Source: Henckelia pumila
Taxonomy: Eukaryota; Streptophyta; Magnoliopsida; Lamiales; Gesneriaceae
Reading direction: 5' to 3'
Length of the DNA stretch: 64,000 nucleotides
NCBI RefSeq assembly: GCF_033568475.1
Contig: NC_133122.1
Span: 65,805,442 to 65,869,441 of the forward strand
A model generated the notes under the pieces. That model was not told the origin of the DNA and searched no databases. It saw only the letters and a program-made list of their open reading frames with translations. Within the stretch, counting starts at the first letter, position 1. Each line of letters opens with the position of its first letter. Of the stretch, positions 27,228 to 38,449 are shown one piece after another. The translations under genes were made by a program, and so were the position numbers.

Positions 27228-30200
27228 ATGGCTGACGAGAGTCACGGTAGTGTTGGCCAGGGAGGTGGTCATCATCATCATCGCCATCATCATCAGGATG
27301 ATCGATATCGTCCTCATGAGGGTAGACGTCGCTATACTATTAATAAGTTCATGCAGGTAGGACCGAAACCCTTGGTGGGAGGCGAGAATCCTGAACAAGT
27401 TAGAAGCTGGATGTCTAAACTCGAGAGTACTTTCCGAGCTTTCGAGTGCACTGAGGAGCAGAAACTGGAAGTTCTAGAATTCGTTCTAGAGGATCGAGCA
27501 CGTTTTTGGTGGGATGCCAAGGCTGCTCAGGCACGTACTGAGAGAGGACAGGTGACTTGGGGAGATTTCTGTGAGCAGTTTCAGAAACTGTATTTTCCTC
27601 CGGCTGTTCGCCAAGCACGATCGATGGAGTTGCTTACTCTGAGGCAAGGATCAATGACTATTGATCAATATCAGCAACGATTTCTTGATCTGCTACCTTT
27701 CAGTCCTCGTATCAATGAGAGTGATGCATCGAAGTATGATATCTTTCTACAAGGTTTGAACCAAGATATCTACTCACAGGTTATCGTATGTGATGACCCA
27801 GTATCTTTTGAGACTGTGGTGAACCGTTGCCGTCTTGTGGAGACCAGCAACAGGCAAGCACAGTTGATGATGCCAGCACAGCCTAGTGGATCTTTTGAGC
27901 CTCGAGCTCAATCTGTTGTGCAATCTGGACCTACGTCTTCTTCTACTCCTACTTCATCTGGATCTCGTGGTTCACGATGTATGTTCCGCTTTGGGAAGAA
28001 GAAGAAGAAGGAGGAGTTTTATAGCCACTGTGGTGGGAAGCATCCTGCAGCTTCATGTCGGAGAGCTACTGGTGCTTGTTATATTTGTGGTCAGCAGGGA
28101 CATCTGCGGAGAGATTGTCCTCAGCGCATGGGTTCTGCTAGTGGATCGGGATCACAGGTTGGATCTCAGGCTTTTATTGTTCCACGTCAGCAGCCAGCAC
28201 CACAGATTTCTTCTGGTTATCGTCCCCAGACTCAAGGGCAGGTGTTTGCTCTGTCTCAAGAGCAGGCTACTGAGGGAAGCGATCGCATGTTGGCAGGTAC
28301 CTTTCTGTTATGTGGTATTCCTGCACTTGTATTAATTGATACTGGAGCATCGCATTCCTTTATTTCTAGTCGCTTTGTTAAGAGACATAGATTACCTTAT
28401 GTATCATTAGATATGGATTTAGTTGTATCTACTCTGTTGGAGCAAGAGATAGTAACTAAGCATCTAGTGATGGGTTGCCTTCTGGAGTTTGAGGGTAATG
28501 TGTTAGCGGCTAATTTGATGATATTAGCGATGACAGATTTTGACTGTATTTTGGGAATAGATATGCTGACTTTGTATCACGCTACTGTGGATTGTTATCA
28601 GCGTCTGGTACAGTTTCATTCTGTTGAGGGTGATAGCTGGTACTTTTATGGTGAGGGTGCGCGACCTCCGATGCCACTTGTTTCGGCTCTGAAGGCATGT
28701 CATGTCTTGGAGTCAGGTGGGGAGGGCTACCTCATCTATGCAGTTGATATGTCCGCGAGTAGTCCGGGTATTGATCAGCTACCGGTTGTCAGCGAGTTTC
28801 CTGACGTATTCCCTGATGAGATTCCTGGTTTTCCTCCGGTTCGAGAGGTTGAATTTGGTATTGATCTAGTACCAGGAACTACACCTATATCCCGAGCACC
28901 TTATCGTCTGGCACCGTCAAAAATGAGGGAATTGAAACAGCAGTTACAGGATCTGCTTGATAAGGGATATATTCGTCCGAGTGTTTCTCCGTGGGGAGCA
29001 CCTGTGTTATTTGTCAAGAAAAAGGATGGATCGATGCGACTGTGTATTGATTACAGGCAGTTGAATCATGTCACCATAAAAAATAAGTATCCTTTGCCGC
29101 GGATTGATGATCTGTTCGATCAACTACAGGGTAATTCTGTCTATTCTAAGATAGATATGAGATCTGGATACCACCAGATGCGGGTACGAGACTCAGATAT
29201 TTCTACGACTGCTTTCAGGACCAGATACGGGCATTATGAATTTCTGGTGATGCCATTCGGTTTGACGAATGCACCGGCAGTCTTTATGAATCTGATGAAT
29301 CAGGTATTTCGAGAATATCTGGATAGATTTGTCATCGTCTTCATTGATGATATTCTTGTCTATTCTCATGACAAGGATGAGCATGCACAGCATTTGAGGA
29401 TTGTTTTACAGACGTTACGAGATAAGCAGCTGTATGCGAAATTGAGCAAGTGTGAATTTTGGCTTAATCGGGTAGTGTTTCTCGGTCATGTGATTTCTAG
29501 TGAAGGAATATCTGTTGATCCTACTAAGATAGAGGCAGTGCTGAACTGGTCTCGTCCGACGACGGTTGCTGAGATTCGAAGTTTCTTGGGTCTAGCGGGT
29601 TATTACCGTCGGTTCATCGAGAATTTTTCATAGTTGGCCAGGCCTTTGACTCAGCTTACTTGGAAAGATGTTACCTTCATATGGTCCTCGGATTGTGAGG
29701 AGTCATTTCACGAGCTGCGTAGACGTCTTACTACTGCACCTGTGCTAGCTCTACCTTCTGGATCAGGAGGTTATGTTGTCTATACTGATACCTCTGGTCA
29801 GGGGTTAGGATGTGTTCTGACACAGCGTAGACATGTTATTGCCTATGCTTCTCGACAGTTGAAGACACATGAGACTAACTATCCAGTGCATGATCTCGAG
29901 TTGGCCGCCATTGTATTTGCACTCAAGATTTGGAGGCATTATCTTTATGGCGAGAAATTTGAGATATTCACGGATCACAAGAGTTTGAAGTATTTATTCA
30001 CTCAGGCAGAGTTGAATATGCGACAGAGACGCTGGATGGATCTTTTGAAGGATTATGATTGTGAAATCAAATATCATCCAGGTTTTGCCAATCTTACTGC
30101 TGATGCCTTGAGTCGAAAGGTGAGACTTTCTGCACTTCAGACTAATAAAATATCTCATATGATTCAAGAGTGCTGTTCATTGAGTTTTACGCTCGAGCAC

Positions 30201-31688
30201 AAGAAAGGGAGGAATGGGATTCGTTTGTATACTATTCTATCTGAGCCAGCATTGTATTCTCGGATCAGAGATGCTCAGATATCTGATGTTAAGACTCAGC
30301 GTTTGGCATGTCTAGACAATGGAGTTAATACATCTGGATTCCATTTTCAGGCAGATGGTTTATTGTGCCTATCTAATCGAGTGGTTGTACCTAATGTTGC
30401 GGAGCTCAGGAATAATATTTTTTCTCAAGCTCACAGGAGTCGATTATCAGTTCATCCTGGTAGCATGAAAATGTATAAGGACTTGCAAACTAGATTCTGG
30501 TGGAAAGGGATGAAGCGAAGTGTTTATCAGTTTGTTTCGAGATGTTTGGTTTGTCAACAGGTCAAGGCTGAACACCGACGACCAGGTGGATTACTGCAGA
30601 ATCTTGAGATTCCCGAATGGAAGTGGTAGCACGTAACAATGGATTTTGTCACCCACTTGCCTATGACGTCACGTCAGTGTGATGCTATCTGGGTCGTTGT
30701 TGACCGTCTGACAAAATCAGCACATTTCATTCCTTACAACCGGGAGTATTCTTATGATCGCATGGCATGATTATATGTCCAGGAGATAGTGCGATTGCAT
30801 GGAATTCCAGTGAGCATAGTCAGTGATAGAGACCCGCGATTTACCTCACGTTTCTGGGGTAGTTTTCAGCAGGCGTTGGGTACCACTCTGAGTTTAAGTA
30901 CTGCATATCATCCGGAGACTGACGGGCAGTCAGAACGGACGATTCGTACGTTGGAGGATATGCTACGTTATTCTGTCATGGACTTTGGTTTATCTTGGGA
31001 GGATCAGTTACCTTTGATCGAATTTGCTTACAATAACAGTTATCATCGTAGTATTGATATGGTACCTTTCGAGGCATTGTATGGTCGACGGTGTCGTACT
31101 CCGTTATTCTGGAATGAAGTAGGAGAACGACAAGTCAAGGGTCCTGAGTTGGTGCAACAGATTGTAGACAAGGTAGATTTGATCAAGCGGAGAATCAAAA
31201 CTGCTCAAGATAGACAAGCCAGTTATGCTAATATTCATCACAGGCCATTGCAGTTTGAGCCTGGTGAATATGTGTTCTTGCGAGTATCACCTTTCAGGAA
31301 GGTGATGAGATTCGGTGTGAAAGGCAAGTTGTCACCTCGTTTCATTGGACCTTTCCAGATACTGAAGAAGATCGGAGATGTTGCTTATCATTTGGCGTTA
31401 CCGCCATGTCTTTCCAGTATACATAATGTTTTTCATGTGTCGTTACTTCGACAGTACATAGCTGATGAATCTCATGTGATTCAATCTACTGATATTCAGC
31501 TAGAGCAAGATTTGTCTTTTGTTGAACGACCAATCCGTATCCTAGACAGGAAGGAGAAAGTTCTTCGGAACAAGACTATACCACTTGTGATGGTACAGTG
31601 GCAGCGCCGAGGCGTTGAAGAAGCAACTTGGAAAACGGAGAGTCGTATGCAAGCGGAATATCCTGAGTTGTTTGCTTTATACTTTTGA
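27228..31688 (+). pseudogene. Gag-pol polyprotein of the gypsy element, three nonsense codons
   Basis: One frame runs from the ATG at 27,228 (MADESHG) to 31,688 with no frameshift but with stops at 29,631-29,633 (TAG, just after RT), 30,627-30,629 (TAG, in integrase) and 30,768-30,770 (TGA, integrase core). Domains in order: His-rich start, gag, CCHC knuckle [14 protein letters not shown] (about 28,077), aspartic protease LIDTGAS (about 28,335), RT with FIDDILVYS (about 29,340), RNase H (TDTSGQG), integrase zinc and DDE region, and a C-terminal chromodomain-like segment (about 31,580-31,680). An upstream in-frame ATG at 27,207 or so is possible but the MADE start fits the family better. As it stands the element can make only gag-protease-RT. 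Confidence 0.93.
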
Positions 31689-31789
31689 TTACCAGTATAA
31701 TTACAGTTTGTTTTAATAAAACATGGTTTTCTGTTTCATATTGTTATCTTAATTTGTCTTTAGATTTTATTTCGCGGACGAAATATCTA

Positions 31790-31802
31790 AAGGTGGGGAG
31801 AA
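31790..31802 (+). other. Polypurine tract
   Basis: AAAGGTGGGGAGAA directly abuts the 3' LTR, the standard plus-strand primer of LTR retrotransposons. Confidence 0.9.
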
Positions 31803-33251
31803 TGTAGTAACCCAGATTTCATTTTAAGATAATAATATGATAATCATGATTAAGGGTCTAGTCTAAACTGCTGAACTGATGAGCAGCTAGGGAATATGAG
31901 CAGCTAGGGAAACATGAGCAGCTAGGGATTATAAAGCTAGGGATTCTACAGCTAGGGAATTCTGCTATTAGTCTGTTAGGGAATTTCGTTACTAAGGAAG
32001 TTTGAAAAGCTGCTAGGGAATCCCGAACTGCTATTAAGGAATCCCGACCTGCTGCTAGGGAATCCCGAACTGCTATTAGGGAAGCCCGAACCCTCCAGGA
32101 CTGGCAGGCAGGTGTGTGGACGCTTGCATGAATGACAGTTGGTGCCTAAGCATGAGCTGTCAATAATGGTAGTGACTCAGCTCAAGCATCTAATACGTGG
32201 CGTGCTTATAGGAGCTCGGACGTCTCGACGTCAGCTCAAGAATCCCGATCACCCCAAATATTTGTCTATAAATAGGAGCTAGGGATTCAGTTATTTTTCA
32301 CATCACTTCCATCTCACTTCATATCTTTGCCCGGAAAAGAGTAGCTCGGGAGCTCGGAAAAGAGTAGCTCGGGAATTCTGGAAGGAATAGCTCGGGAAGG
32401 AAGAGCTCGGGGTCGGACCAAGAGACCAGTTTGGGTCAAGCTTGAGACCAGGTCAGGTCGGGAGTTGACCTAGGACAGCTAGGGGTTGTCTTTTTCCAGC
32501 TTATTCAGACTTCGGTGTTAAGTACGTACACATTGACTGAGATTTACAGTGAGTATACATGTTTATATATTGCATTTATTTGGCATTATTATATGGCATG
32601 ATGTATGATTTACCTTTTTCCATATTCATATGTCATGTGCATATACACGTTGAGCCTATACCTTGTTATACCTGATTATAGAGCCGCTCAGCTCTATACT
32701 TGATAGTCTGTCACTGAGAGTACCGCGACGGCGGGGGCATTTATGTCTGTCTACTCTGGTGTACTAGACGAGTGTGGTTGCACCCAGAGGTTGATCCGTG
32801 CGGTGGCAGTACTCATGTGGCGCCGATATTGAGCATGACTTTTCGGATGACCCTTTACCAGTCATCATGTTGCATGCATTATATACATATGTTTACTCAT
32901 GTCTATGTACTGGGCGTTAGCGCTCACGTCCTAGTTGTCATCTTGGACACCCTATTCCACGGGGCAGGTCGCAGGATGGACGGAGCTGATAGTTCAAGGC
33001 AGGACTAGGGAGTAGGGGCCTTGAAGAGTTAGTTATGCAGCAGGATTCGATATAGCTGTATAATGTTTACTTTTAAGAATTTCGATATGGTTGTATCACT
33101 ACAGATTTAAGCCTGGATTTTATTACTAAGCTGATATGTAAATTATGATTATGTTTCCGCACGTTTTACTCTGCTAAGTATTTTGCTGTATTAAGTTTAA
33201 TGCATGCTATTAGTTGCCAGTTAGTAGGTGATTTCATGCAGGGTCACTACA
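31803..33251 (+). repeat. 3' LTR of the gypsy element
   Basis: It is 1,449 bp, about 98% like the 5' LTR by eye; most differences are transitions. TATA box TATAAATAG at 32,267-32,275. Confidence 0.95.
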
Positions 33252-33625
33252 GAACCATTGCGTCTCCTAGGCCATGTGTGCAGTGAAGCGGTGCGACTGT
33301 CCGAGACAGCCTTCCAACGTCTATAAATAGACCCCATCTGCATTCATTCCAACTCGCTCATGTCTGATTCTCTTCTTTCCTCTTGCATACTCATACTTCT
33401 GAGTTTAGAGTCTGAGTTTTTAAAACACTTTGAAGTGTTCGAAGTGCTTCGGTTTTGTAGTGCTACTAATCGAAGTTGGAGATAGCGTTCTATCTTGGGA
33501 GACACTTTGATCAACCCGTAAGCACCTAGGCGGGCAAATTTGTCTTAAAGATAGAGAGTCAAACTCTCGGTCCGCTATCGTCTCTGTTGCTGCATGCATG
33601 CTGTTGAAAAGTTCGTAACAGGTGT

Positions 33626-34774
33626 TGCATACGTCAGCGCTATGTCGATGTCACATCGAAAAAAAACTAAAATAATAATTTTTAAAACAAAAAATATAGA
33701 TTAAAATTAAAATTCAAAAATATAAATGAATAAAATTACAAAGAGATAACCATATGACTAAAATGAAATTTCTCATTGTTCGGAAGCCGTTAATATTTTT
33801 TTTCCTCGATCCGTTGGAATCTGGATCAAAAAAGTTTTGTGCAATATTTCATCTAAAATAATGTACCAATAAATGTTCACATTGGTGAAAAGAAACGTAA
33901 AGTCCATAAAATACGTACAAGCCCACAAATCACAATGGAAGGATTAAAAATAAAATAAAAATAAAAAAAATATATAAAAAAATCACAATGGAAGGCAACT
34001 CGTTTAATTCTTAAAAAAATTGGTAACAAAGTATAGGCAGTTGAGAGCGTGACTAATCACCAGTGATCAACAATAAAATATAATTCAATTATGTTTAATA
34101 TCAATTGTGATAGTTTTTAGATTCATTCAAAATATGTCATTTCAAATGCATCGTCAAAACAATTTTGTTCACTAAAATTTATCAATCCAAATACAACTTA
34201 AATCACAAATAAAATATAATTACTAGCTAGGGCAATCTTCTCGACTAAAAGATGATACACAAAGTATTTAAACACAATATATAATGTGATAACAACTTTG
34301 TAACTCGAGCGAAACATGACTTAATTTCAAAGTTCAAACCCAGCCAATCAACTAATCTGGTCGACACATTGGTAGACATTGCAAAATATCCAAATTAATA
34401 TATGTTTTGTGGTATCATAAATTCTACTGTTTATTTAAATTAAATCATTATGGCGCACACAATAGACTGAAAAACTATATTACTAAAAGTTTCAGAAGAA
34501 AAAAAAACTATATTACTACAAAAGATTAAGTGTCTTTAATTTTGTCTTTATTTTGAGTCGGGGTGGAAAAAGTACCAATTTTTGGTATATCTAGAGTGCT
34601 GTATCAAAAAAATATTGAATTTATCAAATTTTCGGTACGGTATTTTACAATAACGATACTAAAATTTTCAATATGATAACGGTATTAAATTTGAAAATAT
34701 CGGTATATACTGGAATAATGAAATAATATATAAAAATTTTAATATATATATTATTTTTAAACAATAAATTTAGA
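33626..34774. other. AT-rich intergenic DNA, left flank of the pararetrovirus
   Basis: No gene. From about 34,555 the sequence has repeated GGTAC/GTACC-type words (for example TTTTCGGTACGGTATTTTAC). Similar words recur on the far side of the pararetrovirus (42,720-42,870), as if the virus sits within a host repeat. Confidence 0.5.
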
Positions 34775-34972
34775 GTGAATTGTGAATAAATCCCTAAACC
34801 CAAACCTAACTTTTTTATAAATCCCTACAATAAAAATTCTTTCTTAAAACTCCCTAGGACCACCAAACTTGGTCAAATCCAATGTTTAATTCTTGTACCC
34901 AATTTATGCATTTATGTACTTCATTTATGCTATTTTTGTGCTCAATTATGGTACTTGAATCATCCACAAAAT

Positions 34973-34985
34973 TGGTATAAGAGCC
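34973..34985 (+). other. Pararetroviral primer site, one mismatch
   Basis: TGGTATAAGAGCC matches the caulimovirid tRNA-iMet site TGGTATCAGAGCC except for one base. It lies 90 bp before the first viral ORF, where minus-strand synthesis would start and position 1 of such genomes is set. Confidence 0.8.
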
Positions 34986-35062
34986 TTAGGTTAATTATTT
35001 AGACTTTATATTATTCGTTAATTCCTACTTTTCTTTGTTGAGGAGAAGATTTTCTACAAAAG

Positions 35063-35206
35063 ATGACTTCAAACGAAAGTTTGAATCAAGAGGATTTTAT
35101 TCATATAAAATCCTATAAACAAGTTAATCTACTCATAATAGATTACTTACAACAGGTTGTGATTAATGCTCTTAATTTTGAAGGGAGTAAGAAAGATGAT
35201 CTCTAA
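35063..35206 (+). pseudogene. Short first viral ORF, 47 codons
   Basis: Starts MTSNES and stops at 35,204-35,206. No domain is recognised. The following stretch to 35,273 continues codon-like in another frame, so this may be the broken N-terminal part of the next ORF rather than a separate gene. Confidence 0.4.
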
Positions 35207-35273
35207 CTCTAAATTTTTAAAGATTACCCCAGATTCCTCTAAACTCTCCGGAGATCTTAGAAAAATTTAAAAG

Positions 35274-35567
35274 ATGGTACAATATTACAGCAATCAGTTG
35301 TATGAAATACCTCGGCAAATTGAAGAAATCCTTAAGAAACAAGAAGAAATTCTTGAAACTCTAAAGAATCTTCAAAATAAAATCATAAATCTAGAACACA
35401 CTTCTGGTTTTAGAAAAGGAAATACAGGAGGAAGGTTACCACTCTCGTTTGGTACTGAACCTTTGTTACATCAGAAAGGTAAAACCAAAATGGTTCAAAA
35501 ACCTTTAACTGATGATGAAAGGATGATTAATCTTATAAAAGCAGTATCAGAGAAAAATACTATCTGA
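35274..35567 (+). CDS. Viral coiled-coil protein, 97 aa
   Basis: An intact small frame, rich in Lys, Glu, Ile and Leu, with a heptad-like stretch near residues 12-42 (IEEILKKQEEILETLKN), suggesting a coiled coil as in virion-associated proteins of caulimovirids. Its stop codon overlaps the next start by one base (TGATG at 35,565-35,569), an arrangement used for termination-reinitiation. Function is inferred from form and position only. Confidence 0.55.
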   Translation: MVQYYSNQLYEIPRQIEEILKKQEEILETLKNLQNKIINLEHTSGFRKGNTGGRLPLSFGTEPLLHQKGKTKMVQKPLTDDERMINLIKAVSEKNTI

Positions 35568-36966
35568 TGACTACTTTAGAAAGATTAAATCTCGAGGATC
35601 TACAAGATCTTGCGGATTTTTTTGCGAATCTCAAAGTAATAGATCTAAAAATAAATTTCCCTGAGGGTGAACAACCCATAGGGAATCCCCCAAAATATGT
35701 GATTAAAACAGAAGAACCACATAGTGAGTTCGAGATTGGAGAAAATTCACATCCAGCAGGAACCAGATCAAGAAGGAGTAAAATCCCACTCCATCAAACT
35801 CCTTGCGGAAAAACTGTTTTAGATCCAATACATCCTTACGGGGTTATGTTAAACCTTGATGTTTTGGACTTCAAAAACAGAGAAGATCTTATAGATGATT
35901 GGACGTCAGCTATGAGAATTGCAGCAGGGACATTACATCTCAATAAAGAAGGATTCATTAAACTTCTAGAAATGAGTCTAATGGGATCTGTCAAGATTGC
36001 ATGGAAGATGACTATGCCAGATACAAAGGAATCAATCTTAGCAGGAGAATCCCTCAGCGAGATTGGAGAAAGAATGACCACCCTATTTAAAGCACAATTA
36101 ATAGGGGTAGACTATTTCAATAATCAAGATACAGAGAAAAAGAGAAGATATACTCAAGCTCTGTATAGCCTCAAGTTACATGATATCTGTTTAGTTGATG
36201 AATACATTATGTTATTCACCAAATATAGATGGAATTCCGGAGTCGAGGAAAATGTAGCTATTCAGCTATTTTTTGCAAAAATGCCAAGTCCCTGGAGAGA
36301 AATGCTGATTAAAGAATACGTTCTAGGTCATCTTGATACATTGGCAAGACGCGCGTCCTTTTTGAAAGGAACATTGGCAGAATGGTGCCATATGGCAGCA
36401 TTACAGAAGAACTACAAGAAAATAAGGGGTATAAATAAACGTACACCTTTATGTTGTAGAGAAAATGATCTTCCAACGATCATTGGAAACATATCACAGG
36501 GATTTAAAAGGAAGAAATTCAGAAATAATCCCTATAATAAAAGAATGAGAAGTTCTTAGAAACCAAGAACATTTTGGTCCAAACAAAAGGCCAGATCTTA
36601 TAGATCAGGAAAAAGAAGTGGACCTACAAGAACATCCCCAGTAACAAGCTCATCACAAAACAGGGGAAGAACACCATCAAGAAGAACTTTCAGAAGAACT
36701 CATACAAGAGCAAGTGAAAGTTTCAAGGATTGCAACTGCTGGACATGTGGAGCAAGAGGACATATATCTACAAATTGTCCAGAAAACGAGAAAAAAGAGT
36801 TAAACTCTTTGAAGCAACACCAGATATGGATGATGCGGTCTTCTTTCAAGATCTAGTCCAAGTATATCAATTTGAGGATATCCCCTCAGATGAAAGCATA
36901 TACGAAGAAGAGATATTGTTTAGTCAAGAAGATTCTGAGGATGAATCAAAATCAGAATCAAAATAA
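35567..36966 (+). pseudogene. Pararetroviral coat protein, disrupted
   Basis: The frame opens at 35,567 and carries a capsid-like region (residues about 90-300), a basic Arg/Lys/Ser-rich tract, then a CCHC zinc knuckle (CWTCGARGHISTNC, about 36,738-36,780) and an acidic C-terminal tract, the standard coat-protein order in Caulimoviridae. Breaks: an in-frame TAG at 36,557-36,559 before the knuckle, and a frame change in the A-run near 36,790, after which the acidic tract is read in another frame up to the TAA at 36,964-36,966. The knuckle identifies the protein; the flanking parts are assigned by position. Confidence 0.85.
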
Positions 36967-38170
36967 AGAAGAAGTGTTTCGGCAAGAAACACATGAAAGT
37001 TTGGCTGGATTTTTTAGCCAAACCACGATATCTCATAATATGGTCCAAAGGATTATGAGAGAAAATCCAACGTTACAAAAGTACCAGGGATTTTTGGCAG
37101 GACAAGTAGAAAGAGTCTTAGGCAACCTAGGGCTTAGACAAAGAAGACATAATTTGATTTACAAAGTATCTAGAAGGGAAATGGCAATCCCCATGGAGTT
37201 AACAAGTAATCAAATAGAGATGCAGTTAATTCCTTTTGAAGAAATAAGAGAGGAATTGCAAAAGTTGAAAAGTGAGGTAGCAAGGACGATGTCTTGGATT
37301 CATATTGGAGTAATCCAAATAATTATTAAGGAAACTTTTAAAGAAGGAATAGATTCACCTATAGATATCGTAGTATGCGATAAAAGAATGGGGAATATTC
37401 AAGATGCTGTCCTGGGTACTATCTCAGGAAATCTTTGTGCAGGAAAAATTGTAGGAGTTATTTATCCAAGAATAGTCTACAATTTAGCTGACAGGGACTT
37501 TAGTCGAGCCTTGACATTGTATCAAAATTTCAAGGAAAAAAGACTAATAAAGGAAGGTAATATGCCATATTCTATTACATATCAAATTTCATATGCTCTT
37601 TCTAATACTCACCATTCTGAATTATTTATTAGAAATGAGTTCATTGAAATTTCAGAGATCTTTGGGAAAGTTGCTCATGCGATATACCCAGAAAGAATCG
37701 AGTTTCCTTTAATTCAGAAAACAGACATTCAAATTCAAGATAGACCGATTCTATACAGAGACCTTAAAATAGAACCTCGAAGGTTATCTTTCCAAGGAAA
37801 CCGAATGACAAGTAGGAGATGGGACAAATCTCCTATTCAAGAAATTCCACCAGAAGAAAAAGAGTTTTCTATAATAGGAAAACTTAGATCTCCAGAAGGA
37901 TGGAAAGAAGTAAAAATAGTATTCGAAATTACAAGTCATCGGAACCAGTTTCCTTGTAACTCGATTTACTATTTGGAATAACAGGAAAAAGGAACTTACC
38001 GAGGATTGATAAATATTGGAGAATTGAAAGTTCAAATCTATGGAATTCCAGGAAAAGAAGTGGATCAGCTCATTCTTGGCCTAGAGTTTCTGGAGGACCA
38101 TAAACCATGGAAACGCCTTGAAAAAGGAATAGAATTCATGGCAAAAGAAAAGACTTGGAGGATTCAATAA
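36967..38170 (+). pseudogene. Pararetroviral movement protein (30K superfamily), disrupted
   Basis: Follows the coat region with a change of frame near 36,965. The segment around 37,290-37,500 (SWIHIGVIQIIIKETFKEGID, then a DAVLGTISGNLCAGKI-type block) matches the 30K-superfamily core that forms tubules through plasmodesmata. An in-frame TAA at 37,979-37,981 interrupts it; codon-like sequence continues in the same frame to the TAA at 38,168-38,170. Presence of a movement protein is what separates this insertion from an LTR retrotransposon. In live relatives coat and movement proteins lie on one polyprotein, which fits their contiguity here. Confidence 0.82.
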
Positions 38171-38182
38171 GAATTCTACGAA

Positions 38183-38449
38183 ATGGAAAACCAAGAGAAT
38201 TGGATAAGGGACAATCCCTTAATCAGATTCGAAAACTCTGTTTACAAACAGAGGAAGAAGCAATTGTTGAAATTAGTAAGTCATGAACATGATTTACTAG
38301 AAAGCATTGAAGAGGTAGAAAGGAGTAACCATACTCTACCTTCTGAAGCCTTAGGAAGACTAAAGGCGAATAGTCTTAATCGGATTATTGAGTTACAACA
38401 CATGCTGTTAAAAATGGCAGAGCCATTTAGTAATCCCTTTAAAAAATGA
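38183..38449 (+). CDS. Small viral ORF between movement protein and pol, 88 aa
   Basis: An intact frame of about 10 kDa, highly charged, with predicted helix. Its TGA overlaps the ATG of the pol frame (ATGA, 38,446-38,449). Cavemoviruses carry a similar-sized ORF of unknown function at this place. No domain recognised. Confidence 0.6.
   Translation: MENQENWIRDNPLIRFENSVYKQRKKQLLKLVSHEHDLLESIEEVERSNHTLPSEALGRLKANSLNRIIELQHMLLKMAEPFSNPFKK

Larger units (their letters stand above)
25660..33251 (+). mobile_element. Complete Ty3/gypsy (Tekay-like chromovirus) retrotransposon
   Basis: The element is 7.6 kb with LTRs at 25660-27126 and 31803-33251, flanked by a perfect target duplication GAACC (25655-25659 and 33252-33256). 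The LTRs begin TGTAGTAACCC and end GGGTCACTACA. An initiator-tRNA-Met primer site and a polypurine tract sit in the expected places. Domain order gag-protease-RT-RNase H-integrase plus a C-terminal chromodomain-like segment marks a chromovirus, probably Tekay. The LTRs differ by roughly 30 substitutions and one 18-bp repeat unit by eye, so the insertion is fairly recent. It sits inside an older solo LTR. Confidence 0.95.
25317..33625 (+). mobile_element. Copia-type solo LTR, split by a nested gypsy element
   Basis: Two pieces, 25322-25659 and 33257-33620, make one LTR of about 700 bp. It starts TGTTGAAAAA and ends GTTCGTAACA, and is bordered by a perfect 5-bp target duplication GGTGT (25317-25321 and 33621-33625). 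A TATA box lies in the second piece (TATAAATAG, 33322-33330). No internal retroelement genes belong to it, so it is a solo LTR. Assignment to copia rests on size and the CCCACATTGG-type sequence and is less sure than the solo-LTR call. Confidence 0.8.
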
